This document shows, piece by piece, positions 1 through 11,795 of a DNA stretch of 64,000 nt (within the stretch, counting starts at the first letter, position 1; each line of letters starts with the position of its first letter). Under the pieces are notes generated by a model that had not been told where the DNA came from, did not search any database, and saw only the letters and a program-made list of their open reading frames with translations. Source of the DNA: Lepus europaeus. Taxonomy: Eukaryota; Chordata; Mammalia; Lagomorpha; Leporidae. Where the stretch lies: assembly GCF_033115175.1 (NCBI RefSeq), contig NC_084833.1:50156716-50220715 (forward strand). The letters run 5' to 3'. A program made the translations under genes and the position numbers.

Positions 1-548
1 AGCCCCCCACCCCGAAAAAAGGTCAAACTGAAAGGACTAATGAGCATTTGATGAAAATAGAGACTAGGAAAAAAGACAAATCAATAAAGCCAAATTTTAG
101 TTCTTTGAGAAGAACAACAAAATTGATAACAGAGAGAGAGGGAACGAGAGAGAGAGAAAGAGGCTCAATATTTCTAAAATCAGCAATTATGCAGGAGACA
201 TTACAGAAATTTAATAAGTGGCATATGGGACTACTATGAACAATTCTATGTCAAAAAATTAGATGATATAGACATATTTCTAGAAAAATGCAAACTGCTC
301 AAACTGACTCAAGAAGAAAGAAAAAGTCCAGAGTAAAAATATGAAAAGTTCACAGACCTGTAACAAGTAAGGACTCTGAATTAGCAATCAAAACATCCCA
401 CAGAGATTAGCCCAGGTCAAGGTGACACCATTGGTGAATTGTACCAAATGTTTAAAGAAGAATTAAGACCAATTCTTCACAAAGTCTACCGCACCCCCAA
501 AAGAATAAAGGGAAAAGACTCCCTTCCCACCTTATCCTATAGACAAAC
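1..548 (+). mobile_element. Degraded L1 ORF2 fragment
   Basis: This A-rich stretch reads as old L1 ORF2 sequence from the region between endonuclease and reverse transcriptase, with many stops and frame changes. It is interrupted after about 548 by a MaLR LTR and resumes near 960-1145, where the wording corresponds to the reverse transcriptase start region. The assignment rests on likeness to L1 ORF2 only; no protein is intact. Confidence 0.6.
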
Positions 549-905
549 ATTACCCTGTCTTACTCTGCTTGGGCTACTATAACAGAAACACCTTAAACTG
601 GCTTAGTGCATGACAATAGTAACTCATGTCTTACAGGTTTGAGGTTGGATCCAAGCAGGAGGCATCAGCTGGTCCAGTTTCCGGGGAGGGCAGGCTTCCC
701 GCGTGTCCTCGCATCAAAGACCAGACACGGACCAGGGGTGTCTACCATGGGCCTCTATTCTAAAAGCACTAATGTCCTTAATGAGGAACTCCACCCTCGT
801 GACCTACTCACCTGGCATAGGCCCCATTGCCTCACACCGTCACCTTAGGAGCTAGGGCTTCAGCATATGAACTGGGGGACATGCAAACATTCATGTCATA
901 GCATG
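549..905 (-). mobile_element. MaLR-type LTR (MLT1/MST group), reverse orientation
   Basis: The segment opens with the complement of a MaLR LTR end (a 'gggctactataacagaaacacc' class start) and proceeds through the 'ggtttgaggttggatccaag' part typical of these LTRs read backwards. It interrupts an older L1. A 20-bp unit containing 'ggtatcacacacaaaacaaa' is tandemly duplicated just beyond it (about 920-962). The subfamily was not resolved. Confidence 0.55.
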
Positions 906-959
906 CCCAGGTACAAACCAAAGGTATCACACACAAAACAAAGGTATCACACACAAAAC

Positions 960-1145
960 AAAACAAAAATAATCATAGACAAATGTCCCTTATAAATATG
1001 AACATAAAATCTTGAACAAAATACAGATAAGCTGAAAATGACAATATATAGACAAGATTATGCGTTATGACCAATTGGGATTCATCACAAGATTGTAAGA
1101 CTGTTTTAACATAAGAAAATCAGCCTAACATCAAAATAATCTCGC
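960..1145 (+). mobile_element. L1 ORF2 fragment, continuation
   Basis: Wording such as 'ataaaatcttgaacaaaat' and 'gaccaattgggattcatc' matches the L1 reverse transcriptase region in which new templates are recognised. It continues the fragment at 1-548 across the inserted MaLR LTR. Not coding. Confidence 0.55.
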
Positions 1146-1425
1146 GTGGGAGACACTAAGAAGCTCCTGGCTCCTGACTTTGGATCGGTGCAGCTCTGGC
1201 CGCTGTGGCCAAATGGGGAATGACCCAGCAGATGGAAGACCTCTCTCTCTGCCTTTGCCTCTCTGTAACTCTGCCTTTCAAATCAATAAATAAAACTTTA
1301 AATAAGTAAATAAAGAAATAAATAAAGCAGAGGCAGGACTGTATCTGAGGAAGTGCAATATGGGATGCAGCCACCCCAAGTCATGGTTTACCTTACTGCC
1401 CCACAATGCCCATTTATGATACTAT
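1146..1425. mobile_element. Rearranged CSINE fragments
   Basis: From 1146 to about 1329 the 3' half of a CSINE is in plus orientation ('ctcctggctcctgactttgg', a CT-rich run, 'tctgcctttcaaatcaataaataaa'). From about 1345 to 1425 there is what looks like a CSINE head in reverse ('ggtttaccttactgccccacaatgcc'-type wording). The two pieces may be one rearranged copy or two adjacent ones. Confidence 0.5.
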
Positions 1426-1760
1426 AAACTAATAAAATATCTTAGAATAAATTTAACATAGAGAAAAATTTCCACACTGAAAAATACAAACATCATTGAA
1501 AGAAATTACTAACTAACTAAAAGACATCTGTATTCATGAATTGGGAGGTGTAGTACTGTTGGGATGGCAGTACTCCTAAATCTACAGATTCACCCAATAC
1601 CTATCAAAGTTCTAACTGCCTCTTTTGTGGAACTAGACAAGCAGATTCTAAAAATTAACAAAGAAAATCAAGGGACCCAGAAAAGTTTTAAAAAATGATA
1701 AAAGATACAATTGGAGGACTCACAATTCCCAATTTCAAAACTTCCTACATTGTTACAGTA
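1426..1760 (+). mobile_element. Old L1 ORF2 fragment
   Basis: The wording ('cttagaataaatttaac', 'caattggaggactcacaattccc', 'atttcaaaacttcctac') is the L1 ORF2 region downstream of reverse transcriptase, heavily diverged. It ends at a reverse CSINE. No reading frame survives. Confidence 0.55.
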
Positions 1761-1762
1761 AC

Positions 1763-1981
1763 TTTTTTTTTTTTTTTTTGGACAGGCAGAGTTAGACAGT
1801 GAGAGAGAGACAGAGAGAAAGGTCTTCCTTCCATTGGTTCACCCCCCAAATTGGCTGCTACCACCGGCGCGCTGCACTGATCCGAAGCCAGGAGCCAGGT
1901 GCTTCCTCCTGGTCTCCCATGCGGGTGCAGGGCCCAAGCACTTGGGCCATCCTCCACTGCCTTCCCAGGCCTCAGCAGTAA
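1763..1981 (-). mobile_element. CSINE (rabbit C-repeat), minus orientation, head truncated
   Basis: A T-run (complement of the A tail) is followed by 'ggacaggcagagttagacag', GA-rich sequence and the body through 'gccatcctccactgcc'. The GC-rich promoter head is missing. It lies directly between two L1 fragments of different age, so it may mark an old junction. Confidence 0.85.
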
Positions 1982-3419
1982 CATTTTAAATGTGTATCGC
2001 TGATCTTGTACAACAAAAATAAAGCCGGAGGCATCACAATACCAGATTTCAGGACATATTTCAGGGCAGTTGTAATCAAAACAGCATGGTGCTGGTACAG
2101 AAACAGATCGATAGACCAATGGAACAGAATAGAAACACCAGAAATCAACCCAAACATCTACAGCCAACTTATATTTGATCAAGGAGCTAAAACCAATTCC
2201 TGGAGCAAGGACAGTCTATTCAATAAATGGTGCTGGGAAAACTGGATTTCCACGTGCAGAAGCATGAAGCAAGATCCCTACCTTTCACCTTACACAAAAA
2301 TCCACTCAACATGGATTAAAGACCTAAATCTATGACCCGACACCATCAAATTATTAGAGAACATTGGAGAAACCCTGCAAGATATTGGCACCGGCAAAGA
2401 CTTCTTGGAAAAGACCCTGGAGGCACAGGCAGTCAAAGCCAAAATTAACATTTGGGATTGCACCAAATTGAGAAGTTTCTGTACTGCAAAAGAAACAGTC
2501 AGGAAAGTGAAGAGGCAACCGACAGAATGGGAAAATATATTTGCAAACTATGCTACAGATAAAGGATTAATAACCAGAATCTACAAAGAGATCAAGAAAC
2601 ACCACAACATCAAAACAAACAACCCACTTCAGAGATGGGCCAAGGACCTCAATAGACATTTTTCAAAAGAGGAAATCCAAATGGCCAACAGGCACATGAA
2701 AAAATGTTCAAGATCACTAGCAATCAGGGAAATGCAAATCAAAACCACAATGAGGTTTCACCTCACCCCAGTTAGAATGGCTCACATACAGAAATCTACC
2801 AACAACAGATGCTGGCGAGGATGTGGGGAAAAAGGGACACTAACCCACTGTTGGTGGGAATGCAAACTGGTAAAGCCACTATGGAAGTCTGTCTGGAGAT
2901 TCCTCAGAAACCTGAACATAACCCTACCATACAACCCAGCCACTCCTTGGAATTTACCCAAAGGAAATTAAATTGGCAAACAAAAAAGCGGTCTGCACCT
3001 TAATGTTTATTGTAGCTCAGTTCACAATAGCTAAGACCTGGAATCAACCTAAATGCCTATCCACAATAGACTGGATAAATAAATTATGGGATATGTACTC
3101 TATAGAATACTATACAGCAGTCAAAAACAATGAAATCCGGTCATTTGCAACAAAATGGAGGAATCGGGAAAACATCATGCTGAGTGAAATAAGCCAGTCC
3201 CAAAGGGACAAATATCATATGTTCTCCCTGATCAGTGACAACTAACTGAGCACCAAAAAGAAAACCTGCTGAAGTGAAATGGACACTATGAGAAACAGTG
3301 ACTTGATCAGCCCTTGTCCTGACTGTTGATATACAACTTAATACTTTATCCCTTTTAGTATTTTTTTGTTCTGCTTAATACTATTGGTTGAACACTGTAA
3401 CTAATACACAATTATTCTT

Positions 3420-4144
3420 TTTTTAATCTTTTTTTAACTTTTATTTAATGAATATAAATTTCTAAAGTATAGCTTATGGATTACAATGGCTTCCCCCTCC
3501 CCCATAACTTCCCTCCCACCCGCAACCCTCCCCTCTCCCGCTCCCTCTCCCCTTACATTCACATCAAGATTCATTTTCAATTCTCTTTATATACAGAAGA
3601 TCAGTTTAGTATATATTAAGTAAAGATTTCAACAGTTTGCACCCACATAGAAACACAAAGTGAAAAATACTGTTGGAGTACTAGTTATAGCATTAAATCA
3701 CAATGTACAGCACATTAAGGACAGAGATCCTACATGAGGAGTAAGTGAACAGTGACTCCTATTGTTAACTTAACAAATTGACACTCTTGTTTATGGCATT
3801 AGTAATCACCCTAGGCTCTTGTCATGAGTTGCCAAGGCTATGGAAGCCTTTTGAGTTCGCTGACTCTGATCATATTTAGACAAGGTCCTAGTCAAAGTGG
3901 AAGTTCTCTCCTCCCTTCAGAGAAAGGTATCTCCTTCTTTGATGACCTGTTCTTTCCACTGGGATCTCACTCGCAGAGATCTTTCATTTAGGTTTTTTTT
4001 TTTTTTTTTTTTTTTTGCCACAGTGTCTTGGCTTTCCATGCCTGAGAAATTCTCATGGGCTTTTCAGCTGGATCCGAATGCCTTAAGGGTTGATTCTGAG
4101 GCCAGAGTGCTGTTTAGGACATCCGAAATTCTATGAGTCTGCTG
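3420..4144 (-). mobile_element. 5'-truncated L1 3' UTR inserted in antisense into another L1
   Basis: The complement of the rabbit L1 3' UTR runs from the 'ttttatttaatgaatataaa' end (3440s) to 'ctatgagtctgctg' (4144). It is flanked by the 17-bp duplication 'aatacacaattattctt' at 3403-3419 and 4145-4161, which proves a separate retrotransposition event into the L1 at 1985-5545. It is closely related to 4838-5545, creating a long inverted repeat. Confidence 0.9.
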
Positions 4145-4403
4145 AATACACAATTATTCTTAAATGTTGAAACTTAACTGAAAAGTGATCCTTGTTAAAT
4201 ATAAGAGTGGGAATAAGAGAGGGAAGAGATGTACAATTTGGGACATGCTCAATCAGACTTGCCCCAAATGGTAGAGTTAGAAACGTGCCAGGGGATTCCA
4301 ATTCAATCCCATCAAGGTGGAATGTACCAATGCCATCTCACTAGTCCAAGTGATCAATTTCTGTTCACAATTGATCATAATGATAGGACTAAAAGTCAAA
4401 GGG

Positions 4404-4741
4404 GGCCAGCACCGTGGCTTAAGAGGCTAATCTTCCACCTTGCGGCGCCGGCACACCGGGTTCTAGTCCCGGTTGGGGCGCCGGATTCTATCCCGGTTGC
4501 CCCTCTTCCAGGCCAGCTCTCTGCTATGGCCCGGGAAGGCAGTGGAGGATGGCCCAAGTCCTTGGGCCCTGCACCTGCATGGGAGACCAGGAAAAGCACC
4601 TGGCTCCTGGCTTCAGACCAGTGCAATGAGCCGGCCGCAGCGGCCATTGGAGGGTGAACCAACAGCAAAAAGGAAGACCTGTCTCTCTGTCTCTCTCTCT
4701 CTCACTATCTACTCTGCCTGTCCAAAAAAAAAAAAAAAAAG
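4404..4741 (+). mobile_element. CSINE, full length, with target duplication
   Basis: Head 'ggccagcaccgtggctta', body and CT-rich tail, then an A run. It is flanked by 'agtcaaaggg' at 4394-4403 and 4742-4751. It is inserted within the L1 3' UTR. The reading frames across it are side effects of the GC-rich SINE body. Confidence 0.92.
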
Positions 4742-5559
4742 AGTCAAAGGGATCACATAAACAAGACTAGTGTCTGCAAATACTAACTGATAGAATAAAA
4801 AATGGAGAGAATTATCCAACATGGGAAGCGGGATACACAGCAGACTCATAGAATGGCAGATGTCCTAAACAGCACTCTGGCCTCAGAATCAACCCTTAAG
4901 GCATTCGGATCCAGCTGAAAAGCCCATGAGAATTTCTCAGGCATGGAAAGCCAAGACACTGTGGCAAAAAAAAATGACCTAAATGAAAGATCTCTGCGAG
5001 TGAGATCCCAGTGGAAAGAACAAGTCATCAAAGAAGGAGATACCTTTCTCTGAAGGGAGGAGAGAACTTCCACTCTGACTAGGACCTTGTCTAAATATGA
5101 TCAGAGTCAGCGAACTCAAAAGGCTTCCATAGCCTTGGCAACTCATGACAAGAGCCTAGGGTGATTACTGATGCCATAAACAAGAGTGTCAATTTGTTAA
5201 GTTAACAATAGGAGTCACTGTTCACTTACTCCTCATGTAGGATCTCTGTCCTTAATGTGCTGTACATTGTGATTTAATGCTATAACTAGTACTCCAACAG
5301 TATTTTTCACTTTGTGTTTCTATGTGGGTGCAAACTGTTGAAATCTTTACTTAATATATACTAAACTGATCTTCTGTATATAAAGAGAATTGAAAATGAA
5401 TCTTGATGTGAATGTAAGGGGAGAGGGAGCGGGAGAGGGGAGGGTTGCGGGTGGGAGGGAAGTTATGGGGGGGGGGGGAAGCCATTGTAATCCATAAGCT
5501 GTACTTTAGAAATTTATATTCATTAAATAAAAGGTTAAAAAAAGTGAAAAAAAAGAAAA

Positions 5560-6745
5560 AATGTGTATTGAGGTAAGGAATAGACATAAATATCATCATA
5601 ATAAAATTGAGAGTGTAGAAATAAATTTAAATATTTATGCCCTATTTATTTCAAAAAAGTTTGCATGACAATTCAGTACAGAAAATAAGCAACTTTTTAA
5701 TAAATTATACTGGGAGCAATGGGTAGCCACATACAAAAATCTACCTGCACCCTCCTAACTCATACCATAGAAAGAAATCAACTAAAAGTAGATCAGACAC
5801 CTAAATATAAGAATTAAAGCTATAAAACTCTGAGATTTCATGACTTTGGATGAGCCACTGGATTCATATGTGTGGCATCTAAAGTACAAGGACCTTCCCC
5901 TCTCAAAATAAATTACAAACAGAATTGTGGTCTATAATAAACAACTTATAATAAATGAATGGATAAATGATTAACAAGGATTTGAATAAACATTTGTTTT
6001 TAAACTTACAAATGGGCAGTAAGCACATAAAATTAATGCCCAGCATCATTTGACATTAAGGAAGTATAAATTAAAAGCTCAAAAAATTATCATTTAACAC
6101 CCACTCCTCCAAGGATAGTTGTAATCAAAGAGAGATGACAGCATGTGCTAGTGATTGTAGAGGAAACTGGAGCACTCACACATTCTGGTAGGAAGGTAAA
6201 ATGGTACACTTTGAAACATAGTCTGGGAGTTCCTTAGAATATTTAACAAAGAATTATCGTACTACTCTGCAATTCCACTACTGGATATATACCCAATAGC
6301 ATTGAAAATGCATGTCCACACAAAAACTTGCAGAAGAATATTCATAAAATTGCTGTTGAAAAAAGCCAAAAAATAGGAAAATTTCTCTCTCACTTAATGA
6401 ATGAATAAGCAAATGAATGAATAAGCAAAAATGTGATATATCCATAAATATCCAAAAGAATAAAAAAAAAGAGTGTTAATATAGTGCATGAATGAGCTTT
6501 AGAAGTGCTATGCTAAATGAAAGAAGCCAGATGCAAAAGGCCTCATGACTCCATTTGTATGAAATGCCCAGAATAGGCAAATTCAAACAGAAAGTAGATT
6601 AGAGTGGCCAGCAGTTATAGGAGGCAGGAATGGGGAATGAAAGCTAATGAGTATGAAGTGTCTTTGGGCGGTCAGATATCTCTGACAGTCGCACAACCAT
6701 GAAAACATGCTAAAAATTTATTCCTTGTATACTTTAAAAGAGTGG
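5560..6745 (+). mobile_element. Old L1, ORF2 3' end and 3' UTR
   Basis: Diverged L1 ORF2 C-terminal wording ('ttaggaatatttaac'-like stretches, 'gcaattccactactggatat', 'atacccaatagcattgaaaa') is followed by an old L1 3' UTR ('ccatttgtatgaaatg', 'gtggccagcagttatagg'). No open frame. It is clearly older than the neighbouring L1. Confidence 0.6.
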
Positions 6746-6754
6746 ATTTAGGGC

Positions 6755-7062
6755 AAGTGAGTGGCCTAGCAGTTAGGATGCCACTTGGGATGCCCACATA
6801 CTGTATCAGAGTTCCTGAGTTCAAGTTGCAGCTCTACTCTCAATTCGAGCCTCCTGCTAGTGCATAGATGGGAAATAGCAGTGATGTCTGAAGTACTTGG
6901 GTCCACACCACCCACATGGAAGACCTGAATTTAGTTTCTGGCTCCTGGTTTGTTGCAGGCATTTGGGGGAGTGAATCAGCGGAAGGGCGCTGGAGTGAAG
7001 CAGCAGACAGGAACTCTCTCTCTCTTCCTCTCCTTACCTCCCTCCCTTTTAAATAAAAAAAA
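6755..7062 (+). mobile_element. CSINE, divergent subfamily
   Basis: Contains 'agtgagtggcctagcagtta', 'ttcctgagttcaagttgcag', the body 'agtacttgggtccacaccac', CT-rich 'ctctctctctcttcc' and an A-rich end. Its head differs from the GC-rich young type, so it belongs to an older CSINE subfamily. Confidence 0.75.
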
Positions 7063-7316
7063 ATTCAATCTTTTAAAAGTAATAGAGTCAATTCACTGAG
7101 AAGAAATAACAGTCCTAAATGTAAATGCACATAACAACAAAACCCCAAAATGCGGGAAGCAAAAAACTAAAACTAGAAATAGAAATGGACAAATTTGCAG
7201 TCAAAGTTGGAAATGATAGCAGTCGTGTCTCAGTAACTGATAGAATAAACAGCTTACCAGAAGTTTTCTAGCTATTGACAAGTTGGTTCTAAAATGTCTA
7301 AAGAAAGTTGAAAATG

Positions 7317-7638
7317 CTGCCGGCACTCTGGCTCACTAGGCTAATCCTCCACCTGCGGTGCCGGCACCCCGGGTTCTAGTCCCGGTTGCCCCTCTTCCAG
7401 GCCAGCTCTCTGCTATGGCCTGGGAAAGCAGTGGAGGATGGCCCAAGTGCTTGGGCCCTGCACCCGCATGGGAGACCAGGAGGAAGCACCTGACTCCTGG
7501 CTTCAGATTGGCACAGCATGCCAGCCACAACACACCGGCTGTAGGGGCTATTTGGGGGGTAAACCAATGGAAAAAGGAAGACCTTTCTTTCTCTCTCTCT
7601 CTCTCTCTCACTGTCCACTTCCCTGTCAAAAAAAAAAA

Positions 7639-7663
<25 letters not shown>
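7317..7663 (+). mobile_element. CSINE, young type, with target duplication
   Basis: Head 'tgccggcactctggctcac', body, CT-rich tail and a long A run. It is flanked by 'aagaaagttgaaaatgc' at 7301-7317 and 7664-7680. It sits inside an old L1. Confidence 0.92.
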
Positions 7664-7669
<6 letters not shown>

Positions 7670-7696
7670 GTTGAAAATGCAACATAGCCAAAACTG

Positions 7697-8036
7697 GGGC
7701 AGGCATTTGGCACAGTGGTTAAGATACTACTTGGTGTGCCTGTTTCCCATCCGGGAGTGCTGAATGTGAGGACTCACTCTGCTCTCTGCCCTGGTTCCAG
7801 CTCCCTGCTAATGTGCACCCTGGCAAACAGCAAGGGATGGTTCAAGTGCCTGGGTCCCTGCCACCCATGTGGCAGACTCAGATTGAGTTCCTGGCTCCAC
7901 ACTGGCCTGTTCCTGGCCTGTTCCTTGCTGTTGAGGGCATTTGGGAAATGAGCCAGCAGGTGGAAGATGTCTCTCTCTTTTTTTTTCTCTGTGTCTCTCT
8001 GCCTTTCAGAAAATATAAAAATTTTAAGATAAAATC
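7697..8036 (+). mobile_element. CSINE, older subfamily
   Basis: Head 'ggggcaggcatttggcacag', body 'agtgcctgggtccctgccac', a CT-rich run and 'tctgcctttcagaaaat'. It lies only 17 bp beyond the previous CSINE, within the same old L1. Confidence 0.8.
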
Positions 8037-8984
8037 ACCAAAATCATTTTGAAAAAGAATCAACATTATTAGGAGGACCTAATCTCCAGGCTTACTTTAA
8101 CACTACAGTGATAGAGACAGTGTGGCTTCGGCAAAAGGTAAGGCATTGCTCAAATCGACCGGTGACAAAGAAATAAGAGTCCAGAAATAATTCCACTCAA
8201 ATATAATGAATTCATTTCTGACAAAATGTAAGATCAATTAAATAAGGGAATAATTGTCTTTCCACAGTGGTACTGGAACAACTGGACATATGCAAAGAAA
8301 TTAATCTTGACCTTTACCTCTTACTTAATTCAAAAAAATAACTCAAAATGGATCATAGAAGTAATTAAATGTAAAAATAAAACATAAAACTATAAAATTT
8401 TTATGATAAAGTACAGAATAAAATTATTCTGACTTGGGACCTTGTTAGGCAGAGAGTTCTTAGATGTGAACCAAAACGCAATTCATAAAATAAAAATTGA
8501 TAAACTGACTCCATAAAAGTTAAAAAATATTTCCTCTAAGAGAGATATAAAGAAAATGAAAAAAGTAATCCACAGATTGGAGGAAAGCATTGGCAAATTA
8601 CTTGCCGCATAATAATTTTGCATCCACAACATATAAAGAACTCTCAGAATGCAACAATAATAAAGCAGGTAACACACTAAAATTTTAGAAAACTATTTGG
8701 ATACTTTGACAAAAGTAATAGATGGCAAACAAGCACAGGAAAAGATTCTCAGCTCCATTAGTCATTAAGAAATTCAGATTAAAACCACATGAGAGGCGAC
8801 TATATACCCACTTGTTGAAGTATTAAAACTCTCATACGTGGCTGGTTGGAACACAAAAGGGTACAGGCACTTTGGAAAACAATTTGGCATTTTCTGATCA
8901 AGTTAAACATATCCTTGCCAAATAACTCAGCAATTCTGCTCTAGGTATTTTCCCAAGAGAAATGAAAATGTATTGGATAAATTT

Positions 8985-9385
8985 CCAAGGGCTGGTATAA
9001 CAAATTATCAGAAATGTGGTAACTTAAATATAGATTTGTTCTCTCAAATTTCTGGAGGCCAAAAGTCCGCAATTTCAGTGTCAGCAGGGCTGCACTCCTT
9101 CCACAAACTCTTCAGAGAGAATCCGTGTCCTGCTTGCTTCTTCTTGCTTTTGGCAGTTGCTGGCTTCTGTGGCTATCTTGGCTTGTCCCCCTCTGCCTCT
9201 GTCTTCTTGCCAGCTTCTCCTCTGTGACTCCTTCTCCATGTTTCTTCTATGAATTCATCGTTGGACCCACCTGGATAATCCAGGATGACCTCATTTTAAG
9301 ATCCTTTTTTCCAAATAGGTTCCAGTGATTTGGAGATGGACATATCTTTTGGGGGATCCCCATTCAACCCACTGCACTTCTCTTC
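8985..9385 (-). mobile_element. MaLR-type LTR (MLT1 group), reverse orientation
   Basis: It begins with 'agggctggtataacaaatta' and passes through 'tttctggaggccaaaagtcc'. It ends at 'ttgggggatccccattcaac', the reverse complement of a MaLR LTR. It splits the L1 at 7080-9860. Confidence 0.65.
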
Positions 9386-9860
9386 ACACAGAAGTCTACC
9401 CATGAATTTTTATTGCACTTCTAGTCATACATAACAAAAACCACAGACAAAGGTCCTTCAATGGATAAACCACCTGTGATACATCCCTACAATGTAATAC
9501 TGCTCAGAAGGAAAAAGAGGCAAACTCTTCACACACGCAACAATACGGGTAAATCCTAGATGTGCTGTACTGAGTAAAAGAGACCAAGACTCCATTCTGA
9601 TTCCATTTATGTAACATTTTGGAGAAGGCAAAGCTATTGGACAGAGAAGAGAACAGTGGTTACCACAGGTGGAGAATAGAGGTAGCAATTGACTGCCAGG
9701 GGGAGGGGAGAGGGGCACTTTGGGGAGTCATGAAACTGTTTCCCGCCTTTATTTTGATGGTAATTACATGGCTCAATGTATTTGTCAAACCTATAGAACT
9801 ATACACCAGCAAGAATGAAACTCTTCTATATATAAATTTAAAACCACCATGTTTAAAATA

Positions 9861-10964
9861 AGACACTGGGTCCAGGACTCTGCACACCACATTTTCCTTC
9901 ATCAGGGGATCCCCTTTAGGCTCTGCCAGTTGGGGGCTCCAGAGACAAGAAGGAATGGGGAAGGAATTGTCTTCTAGTTTTGGTTCCTGAGTCTGTCTAC
10001 ATCATCCACGGAGTTGTTTACTCTGGCAGTAGAGTTTTCCCCACTCCTTGAGTAGCCTTGTTGCACTCCCTCCAGGATGCCAGCTCAGCTGTCTTCCCTT
10101 CTCACTGGTCTGGGAATTGCTCCACCTCTCTTGTTCTAGCCTTGTGGAGAGTAGCTGCTTCCTATAGTTTCTCTCCCTGCACTGTCTTTGTCCTCTTTTG
10201 CCTTTTTCAAAAAGGCAAACAACTAGTTAGTCAATGTTTTATATCAAATTATTTCTGCTAAAATTACTGATGCAGTTTCTGCTTTCCCTGCTAGAACTTG
10301 ACTGATAGGAAGCCCAAGCCTTTTTGTGTCCCACAAAGTCTGACATGATCTGTCCTCCCCATTTCCTCTCTGACCTTGTGTCCAACTTCTATTCCCCATC
10401 ATTCACTCTAGGTCTGATTGTCAGTTCATTGGAAATATGCATTAAGTCTCACCACAAGGATGCAGTCATCAGAAGTGTGTGAAACCTTATTGGACAAATA
10501 ACCTAGTCTCTGCAGCAAATAAATTGTGAGAGGGAAAAAAGAGAGGGAACCTCTAGAATAGAAAAGTCCAAAAAATATCAACTAGCAGCAATGTAAAGAC
10601 TATATATAATATATATGTGATAGTAAAGAACCAAGAAATTATTGCTAATTTATTTTAGCTACTAAAATGGATTAGTTATGTTTAAAGAACCCTAATTTAG
10701 AAATACTTGGCAAATATTTATGGATTGCTCAATAATAATACACTGGGGTAGGGAAGTACATGATATATGGATATAACAACATTGATCACTGGTCATTTTT
10801 GAAACCAACTAATGGGTACAAAGAATTCATTGTGTTATATAAAAGGTTGTAAAATTTTCTATATGTTTTCAATATCTAAGGGTCTACCACGTCAGGCAGC
10901 AAGACCAAATAATGGCCCATAGGTCTCTGGAAAACATCATGAGACACTGTTGAAAACTCTACAA
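9861..10964. other. Single-copy sequence, no gene seen
   Basis: No exon, repeat family or RNA gene was recognised here. Open frames are short and lack any recognisable domain. It lies downstream of the 3' end of CALCB. Confidence 0.5.
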
Positions 10965-11185
10965 TGCAGTGATTTCCACCGTAAGACCCAGAAACCAAGA
11001 CCTGGATTGTTATTGACTACCTGGGTGACCTTGGACTTCAGTTCTACATGCCTCCATTTCCTCAGAGGTGAGGTGGAAGAGTAAAATCTACTCCATGGTT
11101 TTGTCATGCAGATGAGATGAGTTCACAGGTTTAAAACACTGTCTTAGGACATCATCTGGCTTATGGTAAGTACTCAAAAGATGTT
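10965..11185 (+). mobile_element. MIR SINE, ancient
   Basis: The core wording 'acctgggtgaccttggact', 'cctccatttcctcagaggtg' and the 'ggcttatggtaagtactc' end correspond to MIR. It is strongly diverged and lies just past the predicted CALCB polyadenylation site. Confidence 0.6.
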
Positions 11186-11244
11186 AATTATTATTCTCAG
11201 TATTATTACACAGAAAATGAAACGAATCACAAGGGTCTTGAAAC

Positions 11245-11711
11245 AGATGTATCCAAAATATGTTTTTAATCTTGATGAAGTTCACAAATGGCACAATATT
11301 GACATTTCCTTAAATAAATTATATAGTCATGTTCTTAGACAACAAGGCACAGCATCACCATTACCGTGTGTTCCCAGAGGCCACAGAGGCAGTGATTTCA
11401 TGTTCCCCCAACGACTGGCAGAGCTGCCAAGATCAGCAGGATGGCTCTCAAAGAACCAATTTGCTACCAGATAAGCCAGTGAGAAATGCCATCAGATTTA
11501 CTGGACATAGAATCAAATACAAAAATGATGCACAACAAATATGGAATTAGCCTGTTTTGCATTCAGTTTCATTCCTTTCCAGTGACAAAGGTGCTTTTTT
11601 TTTTTTTTTCAATATCTGTTAAGATGCAAACGTGTGTCTTCCATGGGGCATTCTCACCAGGTTGTGGTCAAAAGAAATCAATAGAAGTGGTGAGTTCAGC
11701 ATCATGGTGAC
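11245..11711 (-). other. CALCB: CALCB exon 6 (3' UTR) with polyadenylation signal
   Basis: Read on the minus strand, an acceptor 'ctcctcacag' precedes exon sequence starting 'gtcaccatgatgctgaactc', which resembles the start of the CGRP-specific 3' UTR exon of CALCA/CALCB as I recall it. It is non-coding. A variant signal ATTAAA lies at 11265-11270 (complement), followed by a GT-rich stretch, so cleavage is placed near 11,245. The exact 3' end is inferred. Upstream of the acceptor is an unusually long pyrimidine run. Confidence 0.72.
11265..11270 (-). terminator. CALCB: Candidate CALCB poly(A) signal (ATTAAA)
   Basis: ATTAAA on the minus strand is followed by 'aaacatattttgg' and then a T/G-rich stretch. 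No canonical AATAAA occurs on this strand between it and the exon 6 acceptor. The call is inferred from position and motif. Confidence 0.55.
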
Positions 11712-11795
11712 CTGTGAGGAGAAAAAAAAAAAGAAGAGGAAAAGAAGGAGCAGAAGAGGAGGGGGAAGGGAAAGAAGTAGGAGAACAAGAAGTGA
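11712..11795 (-). promoter_or_regulatory. CALCB: Long polypyrimidine tract before CALCB exon 6
   Basis: On the minus strand about 75 nt are almost all C and T, leading to the acceptor AG at 11712. This is the splicing signal for the CGRP 3' UTR exon and is longer than usual. Confidence 0.6.

Larger units (their letters stand above)
1985..5545 (+). mobile_element. L1, 3' half (ORF2 C-terminus plus long 3' UTR), with two nested insertions
   Basis: This is the 3' part of a fairly young rabbit L1. The ORF2 C-terminal region runs to about 3240 and includes a 188-codon open stretch at 2405-2971 with the L1 cysteine motif ([18 protein letters not shown]). The 3' UTR follows and ends at 'attcattaaataaaa' plus an A-rich tail near 5545. 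The UTR is split by a reverse L1 tail (3420-4144) and a CSINE (4404-4741), each flanked by a readable target duplication. ORF2 has stops, so it is not active. Confidence 0.85.
7080..9860 (+). mobile_element. Old L1 ORF2/3' UTR, broken by two CSINEs and a MaLR LTR
   Basis: L1 wording is continuous across insertions: 'gacaagttggttctaaaatg' before 7317, 'aacatagccaaaac' at 7680-7693, then 'cattttgaaaaagaatcaac' and 'cctaatctccaggcttac' after 8040. ORF2 C-terminal and 3' UTR text resumes after 9390 to about 9860. The order shows one old L1 hit by CSINEs at 7317-7663 and 7697-8036 and a MaLR LTR at 8985-9385. Confidence 0.65.

Noticed and set aside
4229..4760. Frames of 90-142 codons across the CSINE at 4404-4741
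   Set aside because: The same peptides recur at every young CSINE (for example 7358, 28637, 41781, 63001), so they are translations of the SINE body.
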